DNA of 64,000 bases from positions 10,046,001 through 10,110,000 of the forward strand of contig NC_088323.1 in NCBI RefSeq assembly GCF_910592395.1. The letters are read 5' to 3'. Made by a program: the position numbers and the translations under genes. Below the pieces are notes generated by a model. That model was not told the origin of the DNA and ran no database searches. It saw only the letters and a program-made list of their open reading frames with translations. Shown here one piece after another: positions 1 through 12,582 of the stretch (position 1 is its first letter; each line of letters begins with the position of its first letter). Source of the stretch: Lineus longissimus. Lineage: Eukaryota > Nemertea > Pilidiophora > Heteronemertea > Lineidae.

Positions 1-1642
1 TTCATGTATTAATAGATATGTACCACACCCTGGAGAATCAATTCCCCACATTGCTGAGCCTCTTATCAGGCTTTCCAGTTTGCCGAGCTTGCCTGTCCTG
101 GGAAAGGAAAATTTATTGAATAAAGTTAGGAAAACTGTGTTGTGAAATCTATTACAAACTGATTTGGTCACATTTCACAAAAGGTCTACAATAGGGAAAT
201 GAACAACAAGTCCGTATCAACCTGGCAAGTTCAGATGCGACAAGCGCCTAGTTTTGGTAGAGCGGGTCACAATTGTGAATTATGCATGGATTTATTTAGC
301 CTCAAAACTTGATGCTAAAAAATTTCCGTCAACTACCAGTTTACTTTTCACCATTTACTTGTCAGACTGTCTGGAATATCATACAAAAATTTCAGATTCA
401 CAACCCCACGTAGTATTTGATGTGTCGCTGTCAAACATTGACAATTTAACTGCTAAAAGGCTTAAAAAATCAATGGTGGTCATGTCTATCAGTGACGGGA
501 CCTGTGCTCCAGGGTGATAAAGTAAGCAAACTGCATGAATGGCTAATACAAGGCACCAGAGCACACAAATTGATATTCTCAGGCCTGAAAGCTACAGAAT
601 CTGTTATTGTGTACACTACTCATGAGACTACATCACATACATGTAATACCAGAGTTTTTGATTTGACCTCCTTTTCAAGGTCACAGGGGTGAAAGAGCGT
701 AAATTTACCGTAATCGGTTTCCGGAGCATACCTCCGTAGCATTTCATTTTTGGTGGTATGAAGGTCTTACAGTGCCATTCTGCCTTTCGGCAGTTTCAAA
801 GATTTTCGATTAGACAGGAAAGAGGATAAACATGTACTCCATTAAGCAGACGTGTTCAATCTGACCAACTATACTGCATGGAAAAAACACCTGAAATGGC
901 AGGGAAAACTTGTCAGTAATTTGCTGTGATTTGGCTTGTTCCTGGCATTGCCTGGTGAGGTATTATTTGATCTTTGAAAAGTAAGTATTTTGACATTCAT
1001 TGGATTTTGAGATGTAATTTTTCCCTTTTGTTTATGTGCTGCATCTTCTATATGAAATTCACAAAATCTGAGTGCCGTTTATTCATGAAATGGGCCATCA
1101 ATAGCAACGTTTAGGATGCTCACCTTCTACCTGTTGCCAATGCAAGAAAAAAGTCCCAACCAAGTGAAAACGTGAGTCCCTTCGACGGGGTCTTCCTCTG
1201 GCTAAAAACGGCCAAAAACCCATTCCGTAGTGGTATGCAATAACGATCTTGCCTTGGCGTTGGGAGTAGGAACACTTCCAATGCCAAGCAAATGCTGAAG
1301 AAGAAAATTTCCCTCCTTAACTCTCCACAGATTGCTGGGAACACCCACAGAAGAGACGTGGCCAGGGATAACACAGCTGCCTGATTATAAGGTATCCCGA
1401 TTCGCTTTATTTGTGTAAAGGTCCATCTCTCAGTGCAGCAGATACAGCCAGGTTCATCTTTCTAATGTGAACCCCCTCAGCACTGTAATAGATTATAAGT
1501 TCAAAAAACACAAATTCTAAATCTCAGATAATGTTTAAAACTAGGGCTAGGCAGGATATAAATTTGCTTTTTAAACTTAAAAATTTCTGATGTTGTTTTT
1601 TAAGTTGTTGAACTGTTTTGATTCGGATTATAATTTTGTCCA
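1..1642. other. Non-coding, with three repeat fragments
   Basis: No gene is supported. Positions 171-277 recur as a diverged direct copy at 2540-2640. Positions 355-489 match one end of the E-type TIR element described at 59387. Positions 655-715 match the nuclear-receptor-like core of the family 2 unit. The rest shows only short chance reading frames. Confidence 0.6.
355..489 (-). mobile_element. Fragment of E-type TIR element
   Basis: The segment around GACAATTTAACTGCTAAAAG followed by a run leading to GTGGTCATGTCT matches, in reverse, the first 90 or so bases of the copies at 59387 and 60368, and the end of the copy at 43345-44879. The terminal GTGGTCTTGTCTC has two changes here. The remainder of this copy is not recognised. 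Confidence 0.55.
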
Positions 1643-2207
1643 AGAAATCTTGAAAATCGCTCTCAAATTCATTATTTCTGATGGTTTTAAATGAAACATA
1701 CCTCAAATGAATATTTCTAGCTCGAGTCCCAGCATTCTATTCCATTCCAAAGTTTGTATTGACTACAACCAGTCCAAAATAAGGCCAAATGTAACAGCAT
1801 GGGACATTTTTCTACACAAAATTTGTACAGGCTTTGAGAGCCAGAGCCAATGAGATTTGTTTTGTTGATGACGTTGCGTCATTCAAGACGCAACTTGTCT
1901 GCCAGTGCATTTCATTGCATTTAGCACAGGAAACGTGTCTTACTGCAAAGTCAACATTTCTGGTGCGGTTGTAGTCAGAGCAAAGTTTTGAAACGGTGGG
2001 ACAAGCCGAGAAGATTCATTTGAGGTAGGTTTCATAAATATAGGGTAGAATGGTGTAATTGTAGCCCTGGTTTATTTGCAGCCCCTGCATTGCATGGGGA
2101 TATCAGTCAATATCATAGGCAGAGGCTACAATTAAACCGGGGCTCTAATTACCCCCTTCTACCTTAAATACGCAATTGTTAAATAGAGAGCGATTTTCAA
2201 GATTTCT
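1643..2207. mobile_element. Foldback/MITE element, 22-bp perfect TIR
   Basis: Ends AGAAATCTTGAAAATCGCTC at 1643 and its exact reverse complement up to 2207 form a perfect 22-bp inverted repeat. Inversion continues imperfectly inside, with ATGAAACATACCTCAAATG facing a GAGGTAGGTTTCAT segment. A related, diverged copy lies at 30670-31100. No coding capacity. A smaller palindromic insert sits at 2042-2163. Confidence 0.7.
2042..2163. mobile_element. Nested 122-bp palindromic MITE
   Basis: AGGGTAGAATGG near the left end faces CCCCTTCTACC at the right end, with GTAATTGTAGCCC-type arms in between. TAAATA occurs immediately on both sides. The related element at 30670-31100 lacks this insert and reads straight through the equivalent CATGAATACTCAATTG, which serves as an empty site. 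Confidence 0.6.
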
Positions 2208-2234
2208 AAACATCTAGGACAAGACTATAGGACT

Positions 2235-2379
2235 ATAGATCCATGCACTTGATTGGGAACAATGTTTACGAAGATGTCGTGTCACGTCACATTACAGTAA
2301 AAATGCATGGTGACATGACGACGGCCAACACTACACTACATTATGTAAACGTTGTTCCCAATCAAGTGCATGGATCTAT
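2235..2379. repeat. 35-bp inverted repeat, strong hairpin
   Basis: Arms 2235-2269 and 2345-2379 are reverse complements with one mismatch (core CATGCACTTGATTGGGAAC), separated by 75 bases. The loop holds the quasi-palindrome TGTCGTGTCACGTCACA. Next to it, 2448-2482 and 2595-2635 form another imperfect inverted pair containing GCGACTGGTTTTGCTGGAAC. Confidence 0.75.
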
Positions 2380-2639
2380 AAATGCGGGGTGTCAGGCTCC
2401 AAATAATATATCTGACACTTTATCTGTTACCAAGAGTAACACTGTTTGTGACCCGCTCCAGCAAAACCAGTCGCATGTCGCACATAAGATGAGCCTAGAT
2501 GACACCAGAAGATAATAGATGAAATTGATGTTGTCAGATTTCACAAACGGCAGACAATAGTGAAATGAACAAACAGTCCGTCTCAACCTGCCAAGCTCTG
2601 AGCGATATGCGACTGGTTTTGCTGGAACGGGTCACATTT

Positions 2640-3619
2640 ATTTACTCACTTGCTTATAAGGTATGATGCAATGTATGCATGTTTATTATGGTCAAGTGTT
2701 TCTGTTGCAGCCAATTGCCATGTACCATGTGAATACTTGCTGGCAACAAGTGGTGCCAAAGCTCAATTCAAAAGGCAGAGATTTATTACAGGTGAGCTGG
2801 ATTTCCGTTTTGCTAAGCAGAAGTCTGCTGTGGCTGCCAACACAAGTTGTCACCAACAGCCGATTGTTAACCCTTTTGCTGTGGATGATGTGCATAGCAT
2901 GTCATGTATATGACCCCATGACGTGCATAGCACGTTATGCATGTCATAACGTACTAAGATGTTAATGGACCAAGTCTTTGTTGCAGCCTCTCTGAAGATG
3001 CCAATCAATGCACTTGGGGAATATTGGCTTCATCATAATCGTGACACTTTTGAGTAGTTTCGATTGTACTGATAAAAGTTAGCTCTTCTGTTCATTATTG
3101 GTATCATCTGGCAGCACATGGTGGTGCACAATCTCCAGGTCTTCGGTCTGTAATGTCAAAAATTACATACACCCATTGAATTTCTCACATAGTCCCTCTG
3201 CCACAGTTTGATCATCCACACACTGATCCAGTGTGTATAGTGCGCTGCTTGTAACATGGATTAAAAATACTTCTTGTTACGTTTTGATAAAAAAAACATT
3301 TCAGGACATCGTGATAGTTTTTTCATAACACTGTGAAGTGTATTTGTGTCAAACGGATGCGTAATAAAGATACAAATTTTAACATTGAATGGCGCAGTCA
3401 CGGGCGCTCAGTGTTGGTGTGATCCGTGATGAGGTGACATCACTACTGATCAAAGAATGCAAGCCACAGCGAAACGGTTTATGCTTGATATCAAATTATT
3501 CAAAATTGCTAGTTGCTGCAGAAAGAGTGAGTACAGTACTATATGGAACCTTTCATGTCTTATAAAATATCAAAATATACAGTGTGATTTTTAGCTCATT
3601 AACTTTGATCTATTGATAC
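2640..3619. other. Non-coding stretch
   Basis: A few overlapping reading frames up to 100 codons lie at 2650-2965, but they overlap each other on both strands without recognisable motifs. Around 2890-2950 there is a small local repeat of GTCATG/GCATAGCA words. Nothing else is supported. Confidence 0.5.
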
Positions 3620-3941
3620 AGTCCCGATCACAATTGACATCACTTAGTTTGTGTAAGCTACGCACGATGCACAAGTAACCTCGGCCCAATCCTGTGCGTA
3701 AGTTGCATCAATGCTCCGACCACATTCTAATTAACCTTCACATGAGCTGCGCACAACTTACGCACACCTTTCGAACAGCATAATGGTTTTATGTTTTGCA
3801 TTAGATGTGCGTAATAAACATTCGCGTGATATGTGTGAAACCAGTGTGTAAGCTGTGTGCAGCTTACACAGCACCAGATAATGTATAATTGTGTGGAGCT
3901 TACACAGAGCAGAGAGTATGTTAATTGTGACTAGGACTTTA
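3620..3941. mobile_element. MITE-like inverted-repeat element
   Basis: AGTCCCGATCACAATTGACAT at the left faces ATGTTAATTGTGACTAGGACT at the right, about 18 of 21 bases complementary. The interior repeats GTGTAAGCT/GCGTAAGTT words in both orientations, so the whole unit can fold. The ends abut TA dinucleotides, but a target duplication is not clear. No coding capacity. Confidence 0.55.
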
Positions 3942-5305
3942 TATTCACCTATTACCAGGAATAAATAGATCTTGCCTTTTCCAGTATTGCAAAATCTTAT
4001 TGTGACTAAGACATATCTGTTGACTGTTCACTTGTGCAGTTTTTCCCTGATCTTTGTTGGCTTAGGACCTTCTGATGCGCCACACATTGAACTTTTGTTT
4101 GGCTTATTGGGCATTCTGATAGGCTGTACCATGTAAACATTTGCTCTTGGACTGGGAATATGTGAGGTGCTCCCATAAAATCAGTCACTTGGTCACAAAT
4201 TTTGAAAATGAGTTATTGGTATGGGCTGACCTTGCAGGAAATAACCTTTGAAATAAGGTATGTAACATGAATATCGGTTGAAAATGTACTGAGATGTGAA
4301 CTTTTGAGTACAACACTTTTAAAGTTTTTAGTTACGATTATTTTGAGAAAACCTCATTTACAGAGATGCTATTTTAATAGTATGAAAGGCATTAGAAATA
4401 GCAACCTATCTGCTGTTTTACTCATCTATAATGGTGTCTAGACATGTTTGCATCCTTCCAGATGGCACATACGAACCAATCTAATTATTTTCTAAAAAAA
4501 AAATTGTTTTTGAAAAAAAACTCACTTTTCCCCTTTTTCTCCCTTTTCTCCAAATGCGACAAGCGACTGATTTTGTGGGAGCACCTCACATATACTCTGT
4601 TCAGTCAGTTCAGTCTGTGGATACCATGCCTAAATGATTATGAATGATTGTATTTAACGAGGAAATATGGGTGCCATCCTTGGCTACCAGTAATCTCTGC
4701 TATTTCTCTTCCAGCATCTACTTGTCTGCAACCCGTCAAAGAGGATGTCAGCTGAGGATGGCATGATGCACTCTTACTTTGCCGATTTAAATCCTGCAAT
4801 AAAGCAAGGATGAAGCTCGTTCAGAGAACGGGCATATGATGCAACAACAAGGACGATGATAGTATGGGCCTTATTGCTTACACTGGTGGAATTGGTGCAG
4901 ATGTTTGTCAAATTTTTTTTTTCCAAATAACTCATTGCAGATCTTCCTCTCATGTTCTGACTTGAAGTCATGGGTAGACATGCCCTGAAATGATCAGCTG
5001 TGTGGCTGCCCTCCAGTGAGCATGTGGAGGGTGAATGCTGTTAACAACTTCATTGTGCTAGCCTTCTTGTTTTAAAAAAAAAAAAAACAGCCTTTCATCC
5101 ACTGTCATTATCATCATATCATAGCCGGCGTCGTATCCTTATTGGGTTTCGTCAAAGGTATGGAGTCCACTACAGGCTACTGTCCACCTATGTTGGATCT
5201 TTTACTTGCCCTGGCATAGACACTCGGGTACAAGGGACCATGGCTTTCTGTCTCATCTGACAGACTAGTATCTTTAAACGTTGTACATCATGACGTGTTG
5301 TGAAG
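3942..5305. other. Non-coding stretch
   Basis: Low-complexity A and T runs at 4490-4530, 4910-4925 and 5073-5087. No coding feature is supported. Confidence 0.5.
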
Positions 5306-7533
5306 GGCTAATGATACTTTGAACAAACCTCGCCCTAGGACTTTTCTTAGAAGTGCCTGAAACTTACCCAAAATATCAAAATTAGTCATTTTGTGAGATG
5401 TTATCATACCGTTGAATAGTTAGCTCTCTGTATTAAAGCTTTTTTGTTGTTTTCCTGCAATGGTTTATATATGTTCCATTCCTCAAAGAACCGTTATCCT
5501 GCTGGGTATTGGTACATTGTACAACGGAACAGAACACGAGATTTTAATGGTAAATTAATCAAACTCTCCAGGCCTCATTTGATTGTTTATCATGTTCAAC
5601 TTAAGTATTGTTATACTGACGATCTCCTCACAAGCCAACTGCTACTCAAATGTTCGAGAAAATCAGTATAAACGTTAATGCTCAATCAAATGAAATGGTC
5701 CTGGGACCATGTGCTCATCTCGGGTAATGTAATGCATGTCATTTGCAGTGGATATGGGGAGAACAGTTTCTGACTAGTTTCAACAGTTTTGATTCCATTG
5801 AATAATATTATTTTTCTTGGCTCAATGGCACAAAAGAAAATTACCGGTACCTTCTAAGTATAGCATTTTGGTTATAAAGTTGACTGAATTTCAGGGTTAT
5901 TGAAGAGTGTACATGTCATATGGAAATTGGTTGACATCTGTTCAACAGTTTAGGAGTAATAGGACTTCGTTGGATGTTCAAGATGGCGGCCTGGCGACCA
6001 TATTTGTCATGGGATTTGACTGAAAATTAAGGATATTGAAAAGAGTACATAGATACATAATCACCTGAAGTTTGGTTGCAATCTGGTCATTAGTTTCGGA
6101 GTAATAGGACTCTGTTTAATTTTCAAGATGGCCACCTGGCGGCCATATTGGTCGTTGGATTTGACTAAAATCAGGGACGTTGTCGAGAGTGCATAGATAT
6201 ACAATCACATGAAATTTGGTTTCAATCCTACTTTGTTTAATTTTCAAGATTGTCGCCTGGCGTTCATATTTGAAGTCCGAACGGGACACATTTTTAGGGT
6301 AGAATAGAGGGTCCCTAGATATATATCCTCACAAGTTTAGAACTTTCTAGCTCAAATAGAAACGAAACATGACACCAATCGGTGATTTAGTAAACTTTGA
6401 CCTCTGTGACCTTGAAAAGTAGGTCAAATCAAAAACCCGGGTGATACGTCTTTTAATCTTATTAGATACACCCACCATAAAATTTTGTCACTCTACGTGC
6501 AACCATCAGCTTCAAAAAGGCAAAAATAATTTCCAAGATGGCCGCCTGGATGCCAGAAAGTAGGTCATATCACAAAAAAGAACAATAAGTCTGGGCATAT
6601 TGCCCAAAGCTACCGTCACACCAAGTTTTAGACATCTAGTCCTAGCGGTGACAAAACATGCTACGCTAACAGACGACGATGGACGCCACGATGTCGTATA
6701 AGCTCCCCAGAGGTGAGATAAAAAGGAATGAACAACGCACTATCCAGAGAAACTCCAGGGTTATGTTTGCTCCCTCGGAGTTCACAGGGAAGACGGAGCA
6801 AACCTAACCCTTGACTTCTACCCGTCTTGAGGGTGAAGTCGATGGGAGCATTCTGTGGAAATAAGGGGTTAATGGGTGCTTCTATCTTTAGCCCTGCAAA
6901 AACGGAGAAGCGAACACTGACTCCTGACTAATTCCTATGGAGGATAGGAGTAAACGGAGGTCATATACTGGCCAACAAACATCTCTGTGAGTCGTCCGTC
7001 TAAAAATGATGTAGAGAGTGCAACTGAGAAATTTCAATGGATGTCACATGCTTGTCCTTGCGTCATGACGTCTTCCCATCTTGACGTAAGCTTGGACAAT
7101 ACTTATGACCTGGACAGAACGTGACAGCGACGTCAATCTTCCTGTAAATGACGTTGCGTTAAATCATGACGTCTAATTGTGACAAAACACACGTGTACAT
7201 TTTAGTGACTCACTAAGAATTCAAATAAGAGCAGGTTTATTTTAAGTTGAGTGCAGTTGATTGTTCTCTTGTGAGGAAGACGCTTTGTTGAACTAAGAAG
7301 GATAGGATAATGTAACTCAAAATCTCTTGTTCTGTTCCATTCCGTTCTACAAAGTACCAATATCCAGCAGGATAACGGTACTCTGAGGAATGGAACGGAA
7401 CATATATCAACCATTGCAGGAAAACAACCAAAAAGCTTTAATACAGAGAGCTAACTATTCTACGGTTTCTCATCTCAGAAAATGACTGATTTGATGTTTT
7501 GGGTAAGTTTCAGGCAGTTAAGTACCATTAGCC
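5306..7533. mobile_element. 2.2-kb element with about 240-bp inverted ends
   Basis: 5306-5550 and 7315-7533 are inverted copies. Shared words include AATAGTTAGCTCTCTGTATT, TTGTTTTCCTGCAATGG and CCGTTATCCTGCTGG. The arms enclose a complete family 2 Helentron-like copy at 5690-6724. The non-Helentron interior (6725-7314) has no recognisable protein. Long arms with little else fit a foldback element; no target duplication was found. Confidence 0.6.
5690..6724 (+). mobile_element. Family 2 Helentron-like element, copy a
   Basis: The head contains the palindrome GGTCCTGGGACC followed by GTGCTCATC. The tail ends GCTCCCCAGAGGTGAGATAAAAA. About 1 kb is collinear with copy b at 22350-23346, including three AAGATGGCNGCCTGG-type blocks and an inverted version of the nuclear-receptor-like core near 6395-6428. 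Non-autonomous: no Rep or helicase coding is visible. Confidence 0.65.
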
Positions 7534-9820
7534 GTTGTGAAGAGCCAGGAATTTCAGTTCCTTGAAAGCCATGCTGGTTCATCCAGCAGCGTTTACAACT
7601 GGGCTCTGAGGCTCCTGTCTTGGTGCAAATGTCAGTTATGAGTAAACTAATTTGTGACTCTCATCTGAGACACTGTGGTATCTTGCCACACTTATATGAA
7701 TCTCCTTCCGAGGCCAAACTTCAGTTGACAAACCTCCGGTCAGGCAAAAAGTTGATACTGGCAATAAAAAGGATTTGCCAAAAATTGGGGATTGGTCCGA
7801 GACTTTTGTTGTGATATGTGTTGTTCAGTGTACCACTTAAAACTGACGATTTGTTTTTAAATAGTTTACTTAGTCCTCTTTGTGCCTATGAGACACACCA
7901 GTCTTCAATTACCAGTCTCTACCCTGTTCAATCGGCAGCTTGTCTGAAGATGTTTCCCCAGGTCAGATCAAGCTGCTTGATCTCCGAGTAAAATATTACT
8001 AGAGAAACTTCAGATCAAAAAACACAACTTGTCTTTATGCTTAACAAACCTTTTTCTTGTCATTGCCAAGATTTAATTTGAATCTAACTGTATTGGTCAG
8101 CAATCGTCAGATTCTTCAGTCTGTTCTGAAATTATATAATTGAAATATGTGCAATATGTATTACCAGGTACATTTATCATGGTGGCCCATTACAACAAAT
8201 ATACCGGTTATTGGCCACAGTAGACCTATGTAGCATTTTTAACGTTGTACTTTCAACATTAGGGCCGATTACAAAAACGTTTTGGGTTTGTCCAAGAGCA
8301 CGTGGTTGAGAGATAATGAACAACACTTATGTTTTCACTATGAACGCTAAAGTCTAACTGTTTATAATAACAAGGTTACATGGGTCGAAGGACCGGTGGA
8401 TAATAGTGCATGCAGATGATTGGTTAACCTGTAGTAAGTAGGCGGAGCTTAATCTAAGACAAGTTGCAGGCTGTTCGTGACAGGGTTTGAACACAAGAAA
8501 ATAAAATGATATAAACGTATGATAGGGTTTATTTGATAATGGAATATTCACAGATGTAGATAATATAGACGATGGTTACACATATTTCTTATAGGAGCGA
8601 CAAAACCGACACACAGACCATTTAACGTTACGGCGTACAATAGAGACAGCACAGAGACCGGGGCCACGGATTAAGTTTCGTTTGGCAAGAGTTCCCACAA
8701 ACACTGGTTTTCTGAATCACTCGCCCAATGTGAATTCTAGCTTTTATATCGCAAGGGAGCAACCCAGTTTGACAATTGAGACAAACGACGTATCGTTAAG
8801 ACAACAATCTATACAGACGACGTATCGCACCCAGCGTGCCTTTTACATAAAATTGTACGTTAACAACGTCACGACGTTACCAAGAGCGAAATCCCCCTCT
8901 TTTTGAAGAATGTCAAGTGACGTTACTTTTTTCCCCGCGCCAAGGCAACAATTATTTTCAATCAACTCCCAATGTCAATCATGTGACGTCACGCCCCACG
9001 CGCATCTGATTGGTCGAGATACAACGTGTCAATAACAGTAGATTTTGTAACAAGAAGGAAACCGTAAACGATGGGTAAACTGACGAAATACCGCACCACT
9101 GACTGATAACAGTTCCAAATATCATCAGGATATCAAAATTAAGGTAATCATTTATCACCTCATGCAGGTTTTGACTGATGTTATTAAACTTTATGGACAA
9201 TATAACCGATTGTAAAACGTAGGCCAAAACCTCATGCAATATTTTCCCGATCAAGGTCCCGCCTTTTGACCAAAAACCAATCGAGCTGCCTAAAGAGGTA
9301 AATCTATCGTTCGCAAGTCCATAGTTACACAAAACCTCATAAGATTATAAGAAAAACCCCCTGACGTCGGTTCGCATGACTAAAAGTCACATACGATATG
9401 TGTAATTTTGACAATTAGAGGTAGACGAGACATCGTCGACAACTTGACGAAAGTGAGACGGTCAGACATCATCACCAAACGAAAAGTGACAGATTCGTCC
9501 TTAACTTCTTTAAAATAAACATCTTGGAAGCTGATTAAATGTAAATATATTGTGCCAAAAACCGAGTGTAAAGATATGTTGACCTAATGTCGAAAACCGC
9601 ACGTATTTTAAATGCGTAGTTTTGGAATGACAAACTTTTGAAAAGAGACCATCAAATTGGCCCATGTCAAAGGTCATTGACCCGTAGTGTAAAATACATG
9701 GTAAACAAAGCTTTGTACAGCTTCCATGGTGCACTTAAATTTTACCAGACGTCAAAGAATTTTGAAAACGGCTCGAATAAAATTTGTATAGACACAGATG
9801 GAATTAAAAGACGACTTAGA
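7534..9820. other. Mostly unassigned; contains a BEL-type solo LTR candidate
   Basis: Short reading frames only. Apart from the LTR-like stretch at 8290-8485, nothing is recognised. Confidence 0.5.
8290..8485 (-). mobile_element. Diverged solo LTR of the BEL family at 18547
   Basis: Read on the minus strand, it starts TGTCACGAACAGCCTGC and then keeps the order of words in the LTR at 18547: AGGCTCCGCCTAC-like GCTCCGCCTACTTACTAC, then TTAACCAATCAT, TGTAACCTTGT, and AGTTAGAC followed by GCGTTCA. No internal region follows, so it reads as a solo LTR. Similarity is patchy, and a target duplication was not identified. Confidence 0.45.
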
Positions 9821-12582
9821 ACAAGAGGCCCAAGGGCCTGGCGCTCAGCTGAAATGGATAGGTGAAGGCAAGGGCCAAGTGTGTGTCGGTAACGTTATTA
9901 TGAGGCAACGTGAAGCTATAACGTCTAGCACGCAGAAGTGCTGATGCGAAAGACCTTCTTGCTATATCAGTGCATGCTGAAGTACTGAGTTGACGTCACC
10001 CTGGTATTATGACGTAAAGTCATTTCTATTGCCGTTGCAGTAGTGGGGTGTGTGATGACGTCAAGGAGTTGTGTGGTGACGTCAAAGAGTGGAGTCCTTG
10101 TCTTCATGCAGCGTAGGTGGAACTAATAACATGCACATGGACACAAGGTACATGATTATTACAGTGTATTTTGTGAGGTGGGGCCTGGTGCTTTACAATG
10201 GTCAAATGAACCGACTGTTGTCTGGACATTGATGAAGTGGATGCAGCCAAATGTTTGGGACGGTCTTTTTTGTATGTGAAGAAAAGAAGATAAAGAGTTG
10301 GTTAACAAAATGAACTTTATTGGTGCGGCAGATATTTGATGCCTTTCGGCAGATATTTGAAGCGCCTTGCGGCAGATATTTGTTGCCTTGCAGCAGATAT
10401 TTGATAACGCTCTCCGGGAATGGAAAGCAGTAAAACGAGTAAGCACACCTCACTCTGAATGTGGGAACAGCAAGTGCTTTCCTGGACTTGAAATGTGCCA
10501 ACGACTCCTCTTGTAATAACCAACAACAGTTAATCTGTAAAAAAAGAGAAGAGAAATTAACACTGACTGAATAAAAAAGGGTGACATAGACGGGGAAATG
10601 TACACCACCGGATACAGTCTGTGCTTGATCAGGCATCGGTCAGATGATATCCTGAACAAGGCATCTATGGAAGCAAATCCAGAAAGAGACTTTACCTTCG
10701 AAGGGCACACTTATTACTCAGTGAAAAGTCAGTCCTGTGGGCTGTTTTCCAATTCAAAATAAAAGTGTAACCTCTTTAAATTAGTCTCACAGACTGAACC
10801 ATAACACTCAACAGCCAACCGTGCCCACATGATGTGAGCCGAGAGCTGGGCTTAAAGATGAGCGAGTGGTGTACTACATTTTGAAAATTGTCTATCGTCT
10901 ACGACATGTGACAGAACAGGATCTAGTGGACTTAATGATGAGGTACTATCAAATAAGGTGTCCATCAAATGAATCATGAGGGCCTGTTTGTTGAGTTATA
11001 CTCTAAGCCTGTCCTATAGGGCTGGGCTATGGTTTTTGTCTTTTTTACAGCTACAGTACAGCCATGCACAGCGCAGTGTACAGACAGTACAGGATTGCAA
11101 ACCAAAAACATGAGCATTGCTGCGTAACGAAACTGCAGTGGAATTCATACTACGATGTCATAATGTGACTTTCAAAATAATTGTAAACAAACGTAGCCTA
11201 AATGGCGAAATTTGTTGCAAAATTGCCAACCACAACATCTCAGGGACCGTAGCCAAAATGGCCGACGGCGAATTCTCCGGTCGCTAGCGCAGTCCATAAA
11301 CAAGCATCAATTTCACCAACTTTGGGCGCAAGCTTGGTCATCAAAGTTACAGAACTGTTAGAAATACATCCAAACAACATATATATACAGTTAAAAGTGC
11401 ATAAAAATCCCGTTTCAACCTCCGGCCGCTACCTTTTTTTCTCCGCCAGACGCCGGGCCCTACCGGTCGTTATTTAGTGCGACCGCCACCAGAGTGTTTA
11501 TCACGATCTTTCGCCGTTTTAATAGCGCGTTTTAGGCAGATTAATCAATTATTACATGCATGCATTATATATCACCGAAATGATAATTGCGTAGGCTATT
11601 TGAAACTAAGTTCAGATATTATTTTTGATCTTTGAATTGAATTTAGGCGAGTGATTTTTGACACCCGGTCGACATATCAGGACTTGCAAAATTCACGCGA
11701 GATCGCTTGCATCATCGGCACGTTTGAAAACCGAATTTCACAAATTCCACAAATATTTATCACATACCATATGTATCACCACAAAGGTAACTCTCTAGAC
11801 TATTTGAAACCAAGTTCAGATACTTATTTTCACAAAAATTCGAAGCTATGCAAGCGATTTTTCAGTGGTAGAGATCGACGGAAACAAATTTCTCGCTCTA
11901 AAATGACATGAGACGAGCACCAACTTTCGCTAATTTGTGCACAAAATTTCCGCAATATTATAAAAAACTATCGATAAATCTGAATTATATAGACTCTTTT
12001 CAGTACCTAAACAAATTTCAGGTACATGGTCATGTTGATTAAAAGAGTATCAACCGATTGAACATGAGAAATTTCACTCATCTTCATTGAAGCAGCGACT
12101 ACCGCCATTTTTAAATGGTGGCATCTCTTCTATCGATCGGCCAATCAGCGGCACTGCTTGCAAAAAGTTGAGCCACCGCCAAATTTGAAATCGCCAAAAT
12201 TCAGGCAATGTGCCTGCAGCGCCAACTGGCGGTGAAAACCATATTAATTCCATTAAAAGTAAAAAATGAAAAAATATTTAAAAATATTCAGCCACATTTG
12301 AAAACAATATTTGCTCTGTGGACCGAGGTAAAAAGGGAAAGAAATCTACACGCGAAATGACCTCATTCTCTTAATACAGGTCGGATCGCGCTGATTTTTC
12401 GTTTTTTGAGTTCACCTTTGGCAACTCCTAATTTAGCACCGTCAACGAAGTGGCTAGGCCTTCCCAATCAGAAATGTCCAATTTTGTCCACAGATGGGTC
12501 CCTAGATGGATGGATTGCAGGACGGACACCATTTGAACAGCTATTCTACTAGCTCCGCTGACTTTGTCAGCTGAGCTAAAAA
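9821..12582 (+). mobile_element. Family 1 Helentron-like element, copy A
   Basis: Starts ACAAG plus the palindrome AGGCCCAAGGGCCT and then GGCGCTCAGCTGA. Ends with the hairpin GCTGACTTTGTCAGC and then TGAGCTAAAAA. GCTCAGCTGA near the start and TCAGCTGAGC near the end are sub-terminal inverted repeats. The core contains four tandem copies of a GGCAGATATTTGA unit (10323-10410) and several TGACGTCA sites. No Rep/Hel protein is visible, so it is non-autonomous. This matches published descriptions of Helentron/HINE and Helitron2 elements with asymmetric ends. Confidence 0.7.
10323..10410 (+). repeat. Short tandem repeat in family 1 core
   Basis: Four imperfect units of about 21-24 bases with the constant word GCAGATATTTG separated by GCCTT-type spacers. 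Core tandem repeats are common in non-autonomous Helentrons. Confidence 0.7.
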
